DNA of 64,000 nt from Auricularia sp. M13 (lineage: Eukaryota; Basidiomycota; Agaricomycetes; Auriculariales; Auriculariaceae): the NCBI GenBank assembly GCA_037042915.1, contig CM073194.1, forward strand, positions 2,852,001-2,916,000, written 5' to 3'. The stretch's first letter is position 1; every line of letters begins with the position of its first letter. Position numbers and translations under genes: made by a program. Shown here in pieces: positions 35,693 to 47,649 of the stretch. A model generated the notes under the pieces. That model had not been told where the DNA came from. It saw only the letters and a program-made list of their open reading frames with translations, and did not search any database.

Positions 35693-38129
35693 CTATTCTG
35701 GTTCGGAGGTGGCGGGAATCTGTGCCAGCGAGGCGGCAGAGTTAGAGTCAGGCTCGGTTGCCGCATCGACATGGATGGTGACATGACCTGGCATCGCAGA
35801 AGGTTGAAGGTCCCTCTTTCCATCGTTTACCGGAGCTACACTCGGGATGCGGGCTGCCGGCGCAGACGGAGTGACGCCTACCTCTCCATCCTGAATTGAA
35901 GCTACTGGTGGTGTAATGGGCGGTGTCGCGCTAGAAGAAGTACAGACAGCAACGTTGCCAAATGTAGACGAAATCTCGAGGAGCGTCAGAAGGGTACGAT
36001 GCTGATGCAGTACCATCGCTGCGTAAACGCGAACAAGAGAGGGGTCCAGATCCACTACCATTCTAGCCAGTCTCGCAGGAAAGATGATGCCAGGATAATC
36101 ACGCAGACGGGAAGGATCGCATGCTGTATCCGCCGTGTAGTACGAGATCATAGTGTTGACCATCATTTTTGCACAGTCGGCATTTGACCTCCGGGGAGGA
36201 CGCGCAGAAATCTGATCAGGGTGTGCTTTGAGCAACTGTAAAGCAAGTCCACACATGGCGGGCAGAATATGCTTGTGAAACTCCGCAGCACCGGCGCATA
36301 GCAGTTCAAAGCCCTCGGAAAAGGCTGCGGTGGGCTGAGCGATGGAGTTTTCACTCTCACCGGCAGGGATCGACCGTTGTACAATGGCCTGTATTTGGAG
36401 ACTCGCGAGCCGCAGTAAACCAAAGGCCATCTCTACAGGATCGGTGAGCAGGAAGCGACACACAGAAGGGATCTCACACCTTGGCTGAGACAAATGGATT
36501 GGTCACGATATAATGCGCGAACGGTTTTCATCGCTTCGCAAGTCCATAGAGAGTTGACTCCAACTTCAGGAGCAATCCGCAAAATCATCTCGACAGCAGT
36601 GTTGGAATCGATTGTAGTGTGTAAAGAACAGCGATATAACGCCGCCTGTGCTCTGATATACCAGTTTGTCTTGTTGTCAAGATGGATCGGTTCAGGGAAG
36701 GCTCGCGCGACGCACTCCAGATCGAAAGATGCAGGGAAATGGTCATCTTGAACGGATGTGCTCTGCAGCCAACGAGCCCAGGCACATTGCCAGATGGAGC
36801 TGCTTAGATGCCGCTCATCAATGTTCGCAGTGACCCATGCAAGGGTTTCATAGGCCGATCTAGGGCCCCAGTGAATGCAGTCACGTCTCTTCATCCAGTT
36901 TATATCGAAGGTAATCCATGAGTCCGCGGGCCGCAGCATGAGCGAGTATCGGTGGGTATACGCCAGGAGGGTATGGCAATGTTTCTCCATCAAATATTCC
37001 AGAATCGGCTGAAAAGCACGAAGGACAATCCAGGCCTGTGCCGATTTAAACGCGCACTGAGGCTCAGCAAAGGCCTTGTGCATCAGATGTATCTCAATCT
37101 CGGGACTGAGCTCGCCGCGTAATCGGAGGATGGTATTTGTGTATTGAATAAGTGGGAGAAGTGTCGTCGCCATGTAGAAGGCCAGAGTTACTGCCACAAC
37201 CATTGTCACACAGATAGCGACGGTGAAGCTGATGCGCCAGAGAAGCTCCACAACGCCGGTGAGGAACAGTGCCAGGGAAACCTGAAGGAGAATGGGCACG
37301 GAATTGACAATACTGCCAACCTTCCAGTAGCTCAGCCCCTGGTACCGGATGAAACGGACGCCAAGTGCAGTCTCGGGGGATTGACCGATGTCCCGCTCGA
37401 ATTCGCGCAGCCACTGCTTGCATAGGATGCCAACGAGGGCGGCGGACAGACTGAGGGTGAGTGACAAGAACCAAAAGACATTAATATGAGCGATTGCGGC
37501 ATCGGATAGACGAGCGGCATTTGGTCGAACTGGAAGTATGGTTTGGTTGAGACTTTGAGCCAGCAGATGAACCACGTCGCGCAAAAGTTCGGCCGAGGTA
37601 TCAGCAGGATCATCAAGCAACCACTGGAAGGATTCAACAGCGAATGCGGTCACAACAGCAGAGAAGATACCGGCCTATAGATGTTCTTATTCCGTCATAC
37701 ACTTGCGAATTAAGCCAGTGGACTTACGAAGACGAGAAGCGTGTCGATCTGCTCGCGATACGCCTGGCACAGATCGGCGTCGTGTTTTTCGACCGCCTTG
37801 AGACACTGCTGCCATCCTGAATCCTTACTTCCGTCGGGCATGTGATGAAGTTTGTTTTCGTCGAAATCTGGCATGGGATATTGGGGAAGATCCTTGATGA
37901 AATCAGGAACGGTCAAGGGACGATGGTAGCCTCACCTTGAAAAAGCGCTGAAACGCAGCTTCTTCGTACTCGGCATTGCTGGAGCAGTCCTGGGATGCCA
38001 TCAGTGTCCGTAAACATGGTTTTAACTTTTACAGGAGCAGACCTGATTTTGCGTATCGGGCTGATCTCGAGCAGCAAGTGCAGCAGGGCGAGGATACGGA
38101 GATTCGGGCGGAGCAGCGGGCAAAGGCAT
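35693..38129 (-). CDS. DUF6535 membrane protein, copy 1
   Basis: Five exons (38129-38043, 37989-37936, 37892-37728, 37674-36480, 36432-35693) join in phase to 746 aa. Landmarks are EYEEAAFQRFFK, DSGWQQCLKAVEKHDADLCQ, YREQIDTLLVFAGIFSAVVT (first membrane segment), FAVESFQWLLDDPADTSAEL, a second segment in NVFWFLSLTLSLSAALVGIL, CKQWLREFERDIGQSPETAL, and two more membrane segments around VPILLQVSLALFLTGVVELL and FTVAICVTMVVAVTLAFYMA. A long soluble C-terminal domain follows. This is the DUF6535 family, expanded in Agaricomycetes, of unknown function. The 5' end (ATG 38129) is the least certain point. It is the inverted-duplicate partner of 51161-53569. Confidence 0.82.
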
Positions 38130-38691
38130 TTGAGTTCGAGTTGAGCTGGCTGCCAGGAGGCAGAAAGTGTACCGCAAGGCAGGTTGTCTACGTCAGGCTC
38201 GTCAGCCCGTGCGTCGGCAGCCATCGGAGTTATTTTGCTTCCGTATCACATATATGCCGACTCGGACAACACCGGGGCTCAAGGGCAAAAATATTCCGAG
38301 TCGCACGTAGAACGCACTTCTTACCAGTGGCTCCCCGATTCTGATAGATGGACGACTTCCTGTGGGGAAAACTCGAGCGGTCCTGAACCCCGTTGAACGG
38401 CAGCAGGTCGTGTTTGGGCAGTGGGGACACACCGGTAGAGACCCAAGATCGGTGGCCTCTGGATTATATACACGATCAGTGACAACGGCTACAGCAAATG
38501 TAGACTGAGCCCGGAGTCATAATTCCAACACTTCCGACGTGTAAACCTGTGAGACTGAGTAGTGCCTAACGTATTGAGACGGTCCTACATCCTCTGTTTT
38601 GAGGCTGGTTCAAAATAATCTGGGTTGAATGGTTTTGCGGTACCTGAAACATGTGCAAACGACTTCCTCTGACCTCCTACAAAGAATGGTT

Positions 38692-39645
38692 TCATGGACC
38701 GCGTTTGACTGGATGCGCCTTGTTCTTATGCTCTATCAATGACACCTTCGTTGGCCAAATGTGTGGGCAGGTCCCTCTGCTGTCGTCCTCCAAGCATATG
38801 AAAGGGTGATGAACCATATCTTGTCCGTGTTGAACGAGATCCGCGTCGTTAGTTTCCGAATTTCCACACATCCAGCAAACATGAACGTCAGGGAAACGCC
38901 CCCAACCAATGTCGGCCCTGCTTTCACCATAGATCTTCGTCCTCTGGCCCATGTTACCATTTCTTGACGTATCTTCATGATTGATGAACACGTGTTGCTT
39001 GGGATCCTCAAGCTTGACAAAGCCTCGTCCGCACTGATCCTTATCGCATTTGAACGAGTAGTGCAGCAGCGGGCGGATCGGGCTGCTCCCGTGTGCGGGT
39101 GCCGGGATGGTAGATAAATATTGCCGCAAAGGCGCGTAGGCATGTCCTTGTAGTTTGGCAGGGGAATCGAAACCCCTCCCGCACGAGGGATGCTGGCATG
39201 TCCTTATCCGTAGACTGAAGTCCTTGCCGCCGCCGACCGGGCCAGTAGAAATGGCGTCGCCGACCCGCCTCACGTCATCCGAAAACGTACAGGAAAGCTG
39301 CGTGTTAACAGGCGGAGGGAGCGGGGAGCGTGCGGCGACGTCGTCCGACGTGGCAGGCCCCGGAATGCCTGGGGCCGACGACGACGACGACGATACGGCA
39401 GCGCGATTGAACGAGTGAGCCGATGAATCCACGACGGCGACGGGGTCGTCGCAGCTCGCGTCGAAGGAGGGGTGGGATACAGGTCCTGCCTGTGGATTGC
39501 GCAGCAAAATGGGTTCGGGACTGGTTGGGTCGTCGAGCACTGCGTCGCCGGGCCGGGCCTGACGATGAGCACAAGTCGTCGCAGGCGCAGGAGACCGGCG
39601 CCGGCGCTGCTCCTGGTCGTAAGGATCTCCAGCCGCGGGCTGCAT
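38692..39645 (-). CDS. C2H2-like zinc-finger protein, intact copy
   Basis: A single exon of 317 aa. The N-terminal half is disordered and Ser/Pro-rich. Four zinc-binding-like modules follow: CQHPSCGRGFDSPAKLQGH, CDKDQCGRGFVKLEDPKQHV (then H), CWMCGNSETNDADLVQHGQD (then HH), and CPHIWPTKVSLIEHKNKAH. The spacing is irregular, so DNA binding is likely but not certain. A TATA box (minus strand CTATAAAG, about 39715-39722) lies about 70 bases upstream. It is adjacent to DUF6535 copy 1 in the same orientation, an order repeated at 49.7-53.6 kb where the zinc-finger copy is broken. Confidence 0.78.
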   Translation of the reverse strand: MQPAAGDPYDQEQRRRRSPAPATTCAHRQARPGDAVLDDPTSPEPILLRNPQAGPVSHPSFDASCDDPVAVVDSSAHSFNRAAVSSSSSSAPGIPGPATSDDVAARSPLPPPVNTQLSCTFSDDVRRVGDAISTGPVGGGKDFSLRIRTCQHPSCGRGFDSPAKLQGHAYAPLRQYLSTIPAPAHGSSPIRPLLHYSFKCDKDQCGRGFVKLEDPKQHVFINHEDTSRNGNMGQRTKIYGESRADIGWGRFPDVHVCWMCGNSETNDADLVQHGQDMVHHPFICLEDDSRGTCPHIWPTKVSLIEHKNKAHPVKRGP

Positions 39646-39714
39646 GCGATTCGTAGGAAGGCGTAAGAAATGAGCGTGGGCATGAGTGAAGACCGGGGGA
39701 GATCAGTCCCGGGG

Positions 39715-39722
39715 CTTTATAG
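39715..39722 (-). promoter_or_regulatory. TATA box of the zinc-finger gene
   Basis: CTATAAAG on the minus strand, about 70 bases before the ATG at 39645. The surrounding promoter is homologous to the region upstream of 49729. Confidence 0.6.
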
Positions 39723-40129
39723 TCAGTGAGAGCACAAGAGTCCATCACAGCGCTGGAGACATCACGGAAGATACTCTCACAGCCTTCGTTGCTAGTTGTA
39801 TTTCGCACCGGAGCTCTTGTGCGCGAGGGATAGGTTTGTGCCGTTTGGCATTGCACCATTGAATGACGGCAGTTTTAAGAGGGCGGAAGTCCGTGGACAG
39901 CTTCATTCGTGGATACACAGCCACTATGAGTGCACTAGACAAGAACAACGCCGTCAGTGATGCGATGCAAACCTTCGCCCGAGGACGAAAGACGCACTTG
40001 GGCTCCGAGTTGATTCCTTCGTCCATCCACCTTGAACGACCGAACCCCTCTGCAAATGCTCCATTATTCAATCCACAGCCTCGAATTCTCATTGGAAAGG
40101 ACAACGACGATGAACAGCGGGGTTAAGAG

Positions 40130-41275
40130 TAGCGGAAACCGGGGCGCGGAGAGCGTGAACGGTTCGCGGTCCGCGCGACGCCGCGGCGCGTCGGCGATGT
40201 GTTGAGAGCAAGCTCAAGGCGGAAGTTGGGCGGAAGTCGAAGGGTGGGATGGGCAGACACGCGGGGAATCGCCGTTACCAAGCTATACCCAGAGATCTAC
40301 TCTTGTGGAGAGCTGCTCGTAGCATCGGTTCAAGAGTCAGGACCTCGCGGCGACGCGGCCGGAAGAAAGACGTCTCACGCTTCGAAGTCCGCTCGGTCTC
40401 AAAACCCGCTCTTGCCTTCTCCGCTCCATTCTACAGTCGAGTGTGATGGAGGAGACTGCCCACTGAGCGAGGCTCTCAGGTGCGCTGTTAATTTATTGGC
40501 TTCAATAAAGCGCTGAACTCTACTGTACGAGTACCTTCATGCTGGTTTCCAGCCTGGTTCCTTGACTCTAAGCGTTCGCCAACGCGTCTCTCTTTCGTAT
40601 AACCACGATTAATTTTTACGCGAGAAGTATGTAGTGCCATATATATATATATGATTCGACGTGAATTCGAGGGCGGTTGCCGGCCCACCCCGGTAGCGAC
40701 TATTTGACGTACGCCCAGGTGAAAGGGAACCCCAAGCTCAACGCGGCAAGACAGGGGCGATTGGAATTCGTGCATTATGGCTGTCTTGGGACGTGATTAT
40801 GGGCACAGAAACCTACAGTTTGTTGCGGCGCGCCGACATCACCTACTACGTCCCAGTTCGCGCGATTTCCAGGACGAGGCTCATCCAACGCTGTACGTTA
40901 CGGCAGAAGCCAAAATAGACTACGCGACGTATCCTCCATACCAGTGGGTGCGTTGAAGGCGACAGAGAAATGCTCGAGCACCCTCAAGTGTTTGGCCACT
41001 GATGACTGCAACAATTGATTTGGTGCTAGGCTGCCTCGGTACTAGGTAACAACATCGAGCATAAGCAATTTGCAAACCTCGGTCATGACGGCAGACAGTT
41101 GTGCAGGGCAGCCGTGAACCCTGCAGGCTATTGCGAATATGTAGTAATCCCTTGGTCAGCCGTAGACCTGAACTTCTGAAAATGAGCCCAGGATTTGGAT
41201 ATCACGCATCCAGAACCACGAGAAATTTCGTTTCTAGCTTCCTTGGCTCGAAAGAAAATTGGGACTAGAAAATCG
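40130..41275. other. Intergenic, no gene recognised
   Basis: Contains a short (TA)n run at about 40637-40652 and no supported coding frame. Confidence 0.5.
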
Positions 41276-41368
41276 ATGACAGAGGATTGTCGTGAGGTTC
41301 AAACTCCGGCCCGTGCCTCGTGCATTCCTTCCCCATCTCCAATCTTGTCTCCAGTTTCGGCGCCTACG

Positions 41369-44300
41369 ATGGCCGCTGCAGCGTCGTCGTCGTCGCAAAC
41401 GGCGCTGGATAACGCGACGCGCAGCTCGACAGCATCGTGGCAGGCGGACCTTAAAGTGCTCTTTGACAATGCCAAGGAACGGTTCGCCGACGTTGTATGG
41501 GAGTTCCAGCCAGACTCGCGACGGCCGCCAGAGGAAGTCTGGGGCCATAAAGGCGAGTTAATAGTCCAGTTATATACCTATCAGAGCTATTTACTGACTT
41601 GCCTGACAGCCGTTGTATACGCTCGCGCGCCGCCAGCATTCCAACAGCGATATTTCGCATTCAGACCAGCGCCAGTCGCGTCTCCCGTTCCGTATTCGAC
41701 CTCCCCAATGCCGCAGTCGTTCGGCCCAATATCATCAGTGTCGCTAGGCATTGATCTCGCCTCTCCTTCGCGCTCCCCATCTCCCTATGACGACCCCAGA
41801 GCAACCTCGCCCACGCCTTCGACGGTCCCAGGCCCATTACTGCGTCTCCAGCCGCAAATTGACCCGACACTCTTCGCAAACGAGCTCGAGTATCTGTACA
41901 CCGGAAAAGGCTTCGGCGAGGCGTTCGAGTTCCTGTTCGACTCGACCAACGGCGCCGCGGACGCTATCCAGCAAGACGCGGAGCAACTGCGCGTGGAAAA
42001 GTTGCGACACGATTTGAATTACATGTGGCGCTCGCGACTCTACAGCGACGTCCGTATCTCGTTGACTGGCAACTTTTCCTCGACACCGTCGAATGCCGAA
42101 GGCTCTACCGCCATATTCTCCTCCCACCGCTTCATCCTCATGTCCCGTTCTCCATATTTCCGCGCTCAACTATCTGGTGGCTTCGCGCAACCACCGTCGG
42201 CGACACCAGGGGGCCCGATCACGCTCAGCTTACCTTCGCCGCCGTTTACGCCAGCATCCCTACATTTCGCTCTGGGCTACATCTACACCGGCACCCTGGT
42301 CTTCTCCCATCGGACGTACGACCTCGACACCGCGTTCGCCATCATGCGCTCGGCCGCGTACCTGCAGCTGCCGCAGCTACACAACGAGGTCGAGGCGCGC
42401 ATCGTCGAGGAGATGATGCACGGCCTCTGCCTACCTTACATCCCCTTCGCGCAGTACGAGCAGCTCACGGGCGGCAAGTGGGCAGCGGCAGGGTGCAAGT
42501 GCCGGCAGTGCGCGCGGCGGGCGCCGCGCGTGCTGGCATTCGCGATGGAGCCCGACGTGCGCAACGCGGTGCTGGAGAACGGCGCGCGGCGCACGCTCAG
42601 CGGCCTGTTTGGCGAGGGCTGGTGCACGCCCGAGTTCGCCGCGCTCGCGCCGCGCATCCGCTCGTCGCTGCTCTCCGGCCTTGCCAAGCGCACGACGCCC
42701 GGTAACCTCTTCAACCTCCTCGCCGCGACGCAGGCGGCCTTCAAGCGCCTTGACAAGGAGCAGACGGATATTGGCAAGAAGCGCGACGGCTCGAAGAAAG
42801 TCTCGGACCCCAAGGAGCTCGACGAGAGCTGGATCGTTACTGTCCGCGACGCCATCATCGCCGCGCGCAAGGTCATGGACGAGTGTCTGTGCACGCACGC
42901 CGAGGAGGCATTCGAGATGGACGACTGGCTTGTTTTGCTCGAGGGCGATGGCGTGGGCTTCAACGACAAAGACCGCGTCGAGGGCGTCATGGCGTCGTTG
43001 CTACGCGGCTTGAATGACAAGAACGCGGGGCACGTGTATCAGGCGCGTTCATCCGTGCTCACCCCGTTATTGTTACTTACGCATCGCAGACACTGGTCGA
43101 GTGCGTCCTGCTTCGACAGCACCCCACAGACGCCAACGCGTCACTCCTATCCGCATCGTCCCCCATCCGGTCTATTGTCGAGTCAACCCGATCCGAAATC
43201 ATCAAATGGCTGTCGAAGCACTGGCCCAGCGTTCAACAGGCCGGTGGGTTCGACGGCCTGGCATCATGGGCGCTCAAGGAGATTGCGGACGAGCTCGAAG
43301 TCGCGACAGAGGACCTGCTCTCGCCCGGTCCAGGTCCCGCGCGCGGTCCTGCAACGCGAACGGGCTTGCGGCCCATCATGCCTCGGTCAGGGATGGATCA
43401 AGATCAGCAGGATACCGCCAGCATGACCTCGTTGCGGGCGAGCGTGCTCGGCAAGCAGTTCGCTGCCACCCCCACGTCCAGTTCAGGCACAGAGCGCGGC
43501 GAGGCGGCGTCGTTACGCTCGAGCCCCACCAGCCCTGCACGGGTCACGCCGAAGCAGGCCGTCGCGGTGCGCAAAACCGGGGCACCCGTGACGCCCGAGG
43601 CTGCGCGCACGCGGAGTCTTGCCGCCAGCGTGGATGGCGGCGCGTCGTCGACGTCCCGTGCGGGCGTGCGGAAGGTCAGCCCGAGCAACGCATCCACGAC
43701 GAGCGTCGCGTCGTCTGCATATCGCACGGCCGGTTCTACCGCCCAGCCGCGCACGCGCACGACGAGCATGGCGTCGAAACAGTCGACGTCTACTGCCAGC
43801 AATCTCCTCAGCCCGCCTGTGCTGGCTCCGCGGCAACGGCGGTCGTCGACAGCGTCGGTTAGCTCGGTCGCCAGTGCGCGCTCGGCGGTCAGCACTACGA
43901 GCAGGGTGTCGATTACGCCTTCTGTTGCGGCGAAGAAGCCCGCTGCGAGGGGCGCGCCGACTCCCACTCCTTCGACCCTTGTGCCAAGGCAGCGGACGAT
44001 ATCCGCGGCCAGCGCGGCGAGTCGGACGCCCAGCGTAGCCAGCAAGATCGCACCAAAGACACCGAAACGCGAGCCTGTTACGCTGCCGCCGACTGTCAAG
44101 GAGACACCCGTACCGGTACCAGTACCGCGCACGCCTGTACGAGAGGCGGCAGCTGCGCCGAAATCGCGACCGACATCCACGGCGAAGAAAGAGAAGGAGG
44201 ACGCAGATGTGGACGTGGTGATGGTGGACGACACGCCCGCGAGCCGGACGAGCGTGAGCACGATCCGACGCAAAGGCTCGAGCGACACAATCACCGAGGC

Positions 44301-44826
44301 GAACGCGCTCACCATCCGACCCGCCAACCGCCCGGCGCCTGCGCCGCCGCAGATCCCGCAGACGTTCTCGCAGACGCCCCCGCCGGCCGCGGTGCCGCAG
44401 GAGCAGCTGCTCGCGCCGCAGGGCATTACGCTGCACGTTGGCATCCCGTGCATTATCTCGTCGAAGCGCACGCGCTTCCGCGCGTACGCGCGCTACATCG
44501 GCGAGGTCGCCGGCGAGCTGGGGCCGTGGGTCGGCGTGGAGGTGCCTGTGGGCGGCTCGTGGGGCGGCGAGCGGCTGGAGGGCCGCGCGTGGCACGACGG
44601 CTCGTGGGGCGGCGTGCGCTACTTCGACGTCGGCGCGGGGTCCGAGTGGGACGTCCAGCCGCGCGGGACGAAGCGCGAGGGCGACAACTTGAGCGTCGTC
44701 GACGTCAAGCGTCTGCGCAGCGCGAGCCCCGCGATGAGCGACGTCAGCGCGTCCGCGGGCGAGAGTCGCGGGCTGTTCGTGCGGCCGCAGCAGGTGCTCT
44801 ATGTCGTCGATGCTGAGCAGGATTGA
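41369..44826 (+). CDS. BTB domain and CAP-Gly domain protein
   Basis: Two exons, 41369 to 43042 (or 43033) and 43090-44826, give about 1,133-1,136 aa. The order is SSTASWQADLKVLFDNAKER at the N-terminus, a BTB domain split by low-complexity inserts (SDVRISLTGNFSS, FSSHRFILMSRSPYFRAQLS, LHFALGYIYTGTLVF), and a helical middle (TLVECVLLRQHPTDANASLL, IIKWLSKHWPSVQQAGGFDG). A long Ser/Thr/Ala-rich basic linker leads to a C-terminal CAP-Gly domain (GELGPWVGVEVPVGGSWGGE, GVRYFDV, GLFVRPQQVLYV) with an insert between its halves. CAP-Gly domains bind microtubule or EB1 C-termini; BTB dimerises or binds Cullin-3. The 5' splice site is either CAG/GCGCGT or CAC/GTGTAT, both phase 0. An in-frame ATG at 41276 is an alternative start. 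Confidence 0.85.
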
Positions 44827-45343
44827 GTGCGCGCGCGCTTTGCGGTTCGGGTTGAACGCTTGCGGATTGAGCGCTATGCTGGCTGCGTCGGGAGTCTCTT
44901 CTATGGTTCCAGGTTTTGCATAAGGGAACAATCACTTCCATCCTCTCTGACTTTGCTCTCCTCTGCCTATGGGTTTTGTCTCCTCTCGCGCTTTCTGACC
45001 ATCCGTCCAATGTGTTTCCTCCCCGCCCAAAACGCATGTGCATGTTTTTTTACCCCCTTCCAACACCATCATACCAAACCCACACTCGTTTTTAATCGTA
45101 CTGTCTAACCAATATTCAATAATAATTTGCGTTACTTTGACTTGGTGTCAAAGCCGGTTTCCTGGCTACTCTGCCTGCGCGCATTGGCGTGCGTCGTGCG
45201 CACGACGAGCTCCATCAATGCATGGGCCCGATGCCCGCCGAAGACTACGTTCGAGTAGACTCTTGGATGCGAGATCTTACGCAGAAATGGACCCATTCTG
45301 CGTTGCCGCATTGCATACATGTTTACACGCGCGGTGCGGAACG
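44827..45343. other. Convergent 3' flanks
   Basis: Between the stop codons of the BTB/CAP-Gly gene and TSR3; AT-rich, no gene seen. Confidence 0.5.
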
Positions 45344-46946
45344 TCATCTGCGCCTGGAGCCGGGCTGGTCGCTGTCTGCATCTTCCTCGTCCGCCTGGTC
45401 AGAATCGGAATCGGGTGGCTCTTCCTCTGAGTCCTCTTCCTCGTGCCACGAGGCGTGATTCGGGTTCGGCGCGAGCAGGTCGTCGTCCTCGCCTTCGGGT
45501 CGTTCTGCAAGATGGGAAGCAGCGTTAGTGCACGCACTGTGCGGAACAGGCGGAAAGCGAAGGAGACACGTGCCTCGCGCGCGCCGCTGGTCGTCCTCGG
45601 CCTGCTGAATGAGCTCTTCCTGCAGCTTGCTCACTTCGTCTGCCGTTGCACAGGCGCGGTACTTCTCTACCACTTCTCTGCATAAACGGAAGAAAGCGTC
45701 AAAGAAGCGAAATCAGAGCAGCGAGGAAAGGAAGAGCGAACGAACCGGTTGAGCTTCATGAACGACGCGCCCCATGTAAACTTTGCCAATAGCGCGTCAC
45801 CATACTCGTCCTGGCCGGTGAGGTAGAACGCGGCGGCGAGTGCCTCGGCGCAGTTGAGCCGCCACGGCTTGCCGTAGTTGACGGGGTTGCTCGCGATGAG
45901 GTACGGCACTACCTCTCAGTTAGCGAGTGCATGCACGTGGGGAGGAGGAGGACGCACGCAGACGCTCGACGGGCGAGCGGATGCGCGCCCACGGGACGTC
46001 GTCCAGGCGCGCCCAGCTGCACTCGACGACGGCGACGCCGCGCGTCTGCAGCACGGGCGCATCGGCCATCGAGAGCACTGTTGTGGCTTTCGGGCTGCGG
46101 TTGCAGGGGGTTTTCCATCAGCGCGGGGGAGAGAGAGAGAGACGGGAAGGACGAACGTTAAGACGACGCCGGGGAAGCGCTGGCCGATACGCAGCTCGCG
46201 CACGAGGCCGTGGCGCGCGAGTTTCTTCCCGGAGCAGCGGCGCGGGTCGCATTGGTCGAAGTCCTGCGTGGCTAGGGTCAGCTCGTGTCATTGGCCAAGG
46301 GAAGCAATGAGGGAAGAATTCCCAGGGCATTATGAGGAGACTGGGTGAATGGAAGGTAGTGGAAGTGTCGTGGAAGCGGTGTGCGGGCGGCTGGGCGACC
46401 GCGAAACCTCATCGTGCAGCTTTGGAATACCATATCGGAGCACGAGGTTTACGGGTCATCTGCGAGAGCCATGTGTGTAGTTTGCCCGGCCTTTTAGACG
46501 GACGAGTTCGAGCAGCAACTGAGCAAGCAGAACTTCTATCGGAGGACACACGACAGGGAAGTCACCATTCCACGCAGGTTTGGGACATCGGTTCTGTTCG
46601 CAGTTGAGCGTGTAAGGAATCCACAGCAACTGCCGATTTATCGGCTGCGCGAGCTCTTCGTGCGCAAGTCTGGCCATGAGCAAAGCCAGCACTCACCCAC
46701 ATTGCCACGGGCACCGGTATGGGTGGTGCTGCCGCTCGCTGAGGATATGGTACGCTGCGAGAATAGCGTTCACGGCGTACGGCGCGCGTCTTCGTCTTCG
46801 CGTTGCTCGCTGCTTGGGACTTGGTCCACCGCCGACGCCGGCCTGTCCGCATCCTCGTATATAACGCGTTTGGCGCCTTTTCCATGTCCGTGCGAGTGGC
46901 CTCCGCGGCCGCGCGGTTTCGACGATGTGGCTTTGCGCGGCGGCAT
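45344..46946 (-). CDS. TSR3: 18S rRNA aminocarboxypropyltransferase TSR3
   Basis: Tsr3 transfers the aminocarboxypropyl group from S-adenosylmethionine to the hypermodified pseudouridine of 18S rRNA, late in 40S maturation in the cytoplasm. Seven exons (46946-46830, 46738-46697, 46263-46157, 46094-45958, 45908-45746, 45677-45574, 45504-45344) give 276 aa. Landmarks are [110 protein letters not shown] and [11 protein letters not shown]. The tail is acidic ([20 protein letters not shown]). The first donor (GTGGAC) is weak and the exon 1 boundary is approximate. The intron at 45573-45505 appears to use a GC donor (GAG/GCACGT); it is 69 nt, open in frame, and has a good branch site (CACTAAC). Confidence 0.9.
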
Positions 46947-47143
46947 CGAAATGGGAGAAGGACAAGTGCTAAATGATCGGACTGTGAAAATCGCGTTTCT
47001 CCTTGCTCTCGGACACCCGCGATGCGGCCCACACTCGCCGTGCTGGGCAAGGCCAACCGCCGCCCCATGCTTGCCCGTCAGGGTAACAAAGATTACTACA
47101 AAGGTATACACATCCTTGGGAGATTAACGCTTCAAAGGCTCAA

Positions 47144-47649
47144 ATGTACATTTTGCTAGGAAATCGCGCAGCGCAGCTGCCCGGTGGCCACCGTACGGGC
47201 GCGCCGGGTCGACACGTCGTCCAGGGCAAGGCCAAGTACCGGATTATTGACGAGCAAGTCCGTGTTTTCGTCGCGCCGCCCATAGATGTGATAACGTCGT
47301 CGCCGGTGCGTAACTGGCTTGGTTTAGTAGATTTCATGCTCACTCTTTGCATATCAGCTGAAGGCGTACGTTCACCGCAAAGTCAAGAAGCTACCAAACG
47401 ACTCTGGACCGTATGGGCGCATCGAACCGGGCGGCCTGACCGGCGCGCATTTGCTACGGCTCATGCGCGAAAAGCATTCTGGCGAGGCGATATCGACGGA
47501 GGCTGCGCCGTCCTCTGCTACGCCCTCTATCTCGACGTCTTCCTCTGGTACACCCAACTGATCCGGGACTGTATTTCCGCCAGTATAAGGGTCTTCTTAC
47601 CTGACCATATAATCATTGTCGCCTATTCACAGTCGTGCTCAGTGTATAA
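47144..47649 (+). CDS. Small protein divergent from TSR3, unknown
   Basis: Three exons (47144-47305, 47358-47547, 47633-47649) in phase give 122 aa: MYILLGNRAAQLPGGHRTGA, then QGKAKYRIIDEQVRVFVAPP, IDVITSSP/LKAYVHRKVKKL, GPYGRIEPGGLTGAHLLRLM, REKHSGEAIST and a Ser-rich end. The ATG is 197 bases from the TSR3 ATG, so the two share a promoter. A damaged copy of the same divergent unit lies at 34.56-35.25 kb; the substitutions there spare VLVAPPIDVITSSP best. No family recognised. The last exon is tentative. Confidence 0.5.

Larger units (their letters stand above)
33810..39860 (+). repeat. Inverted segmental duplication, left copy
   Basis: Ordered block WD40 relic, spacer, (inserted TSR3/47.1-kb fragment), DUF6535 gene, zinc-finger gene with promoter. 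Mirror image of 49530-54156 plus 62581-62800. Confidence 0.82.

Noticed and set aside
43513-44931. Long Arg/Ala-rich frame opposite the BTB/CAP-Gly gene
   Set aside because: Shadow frame caused by strong GC3 bias; composition is typical of antisense translation.
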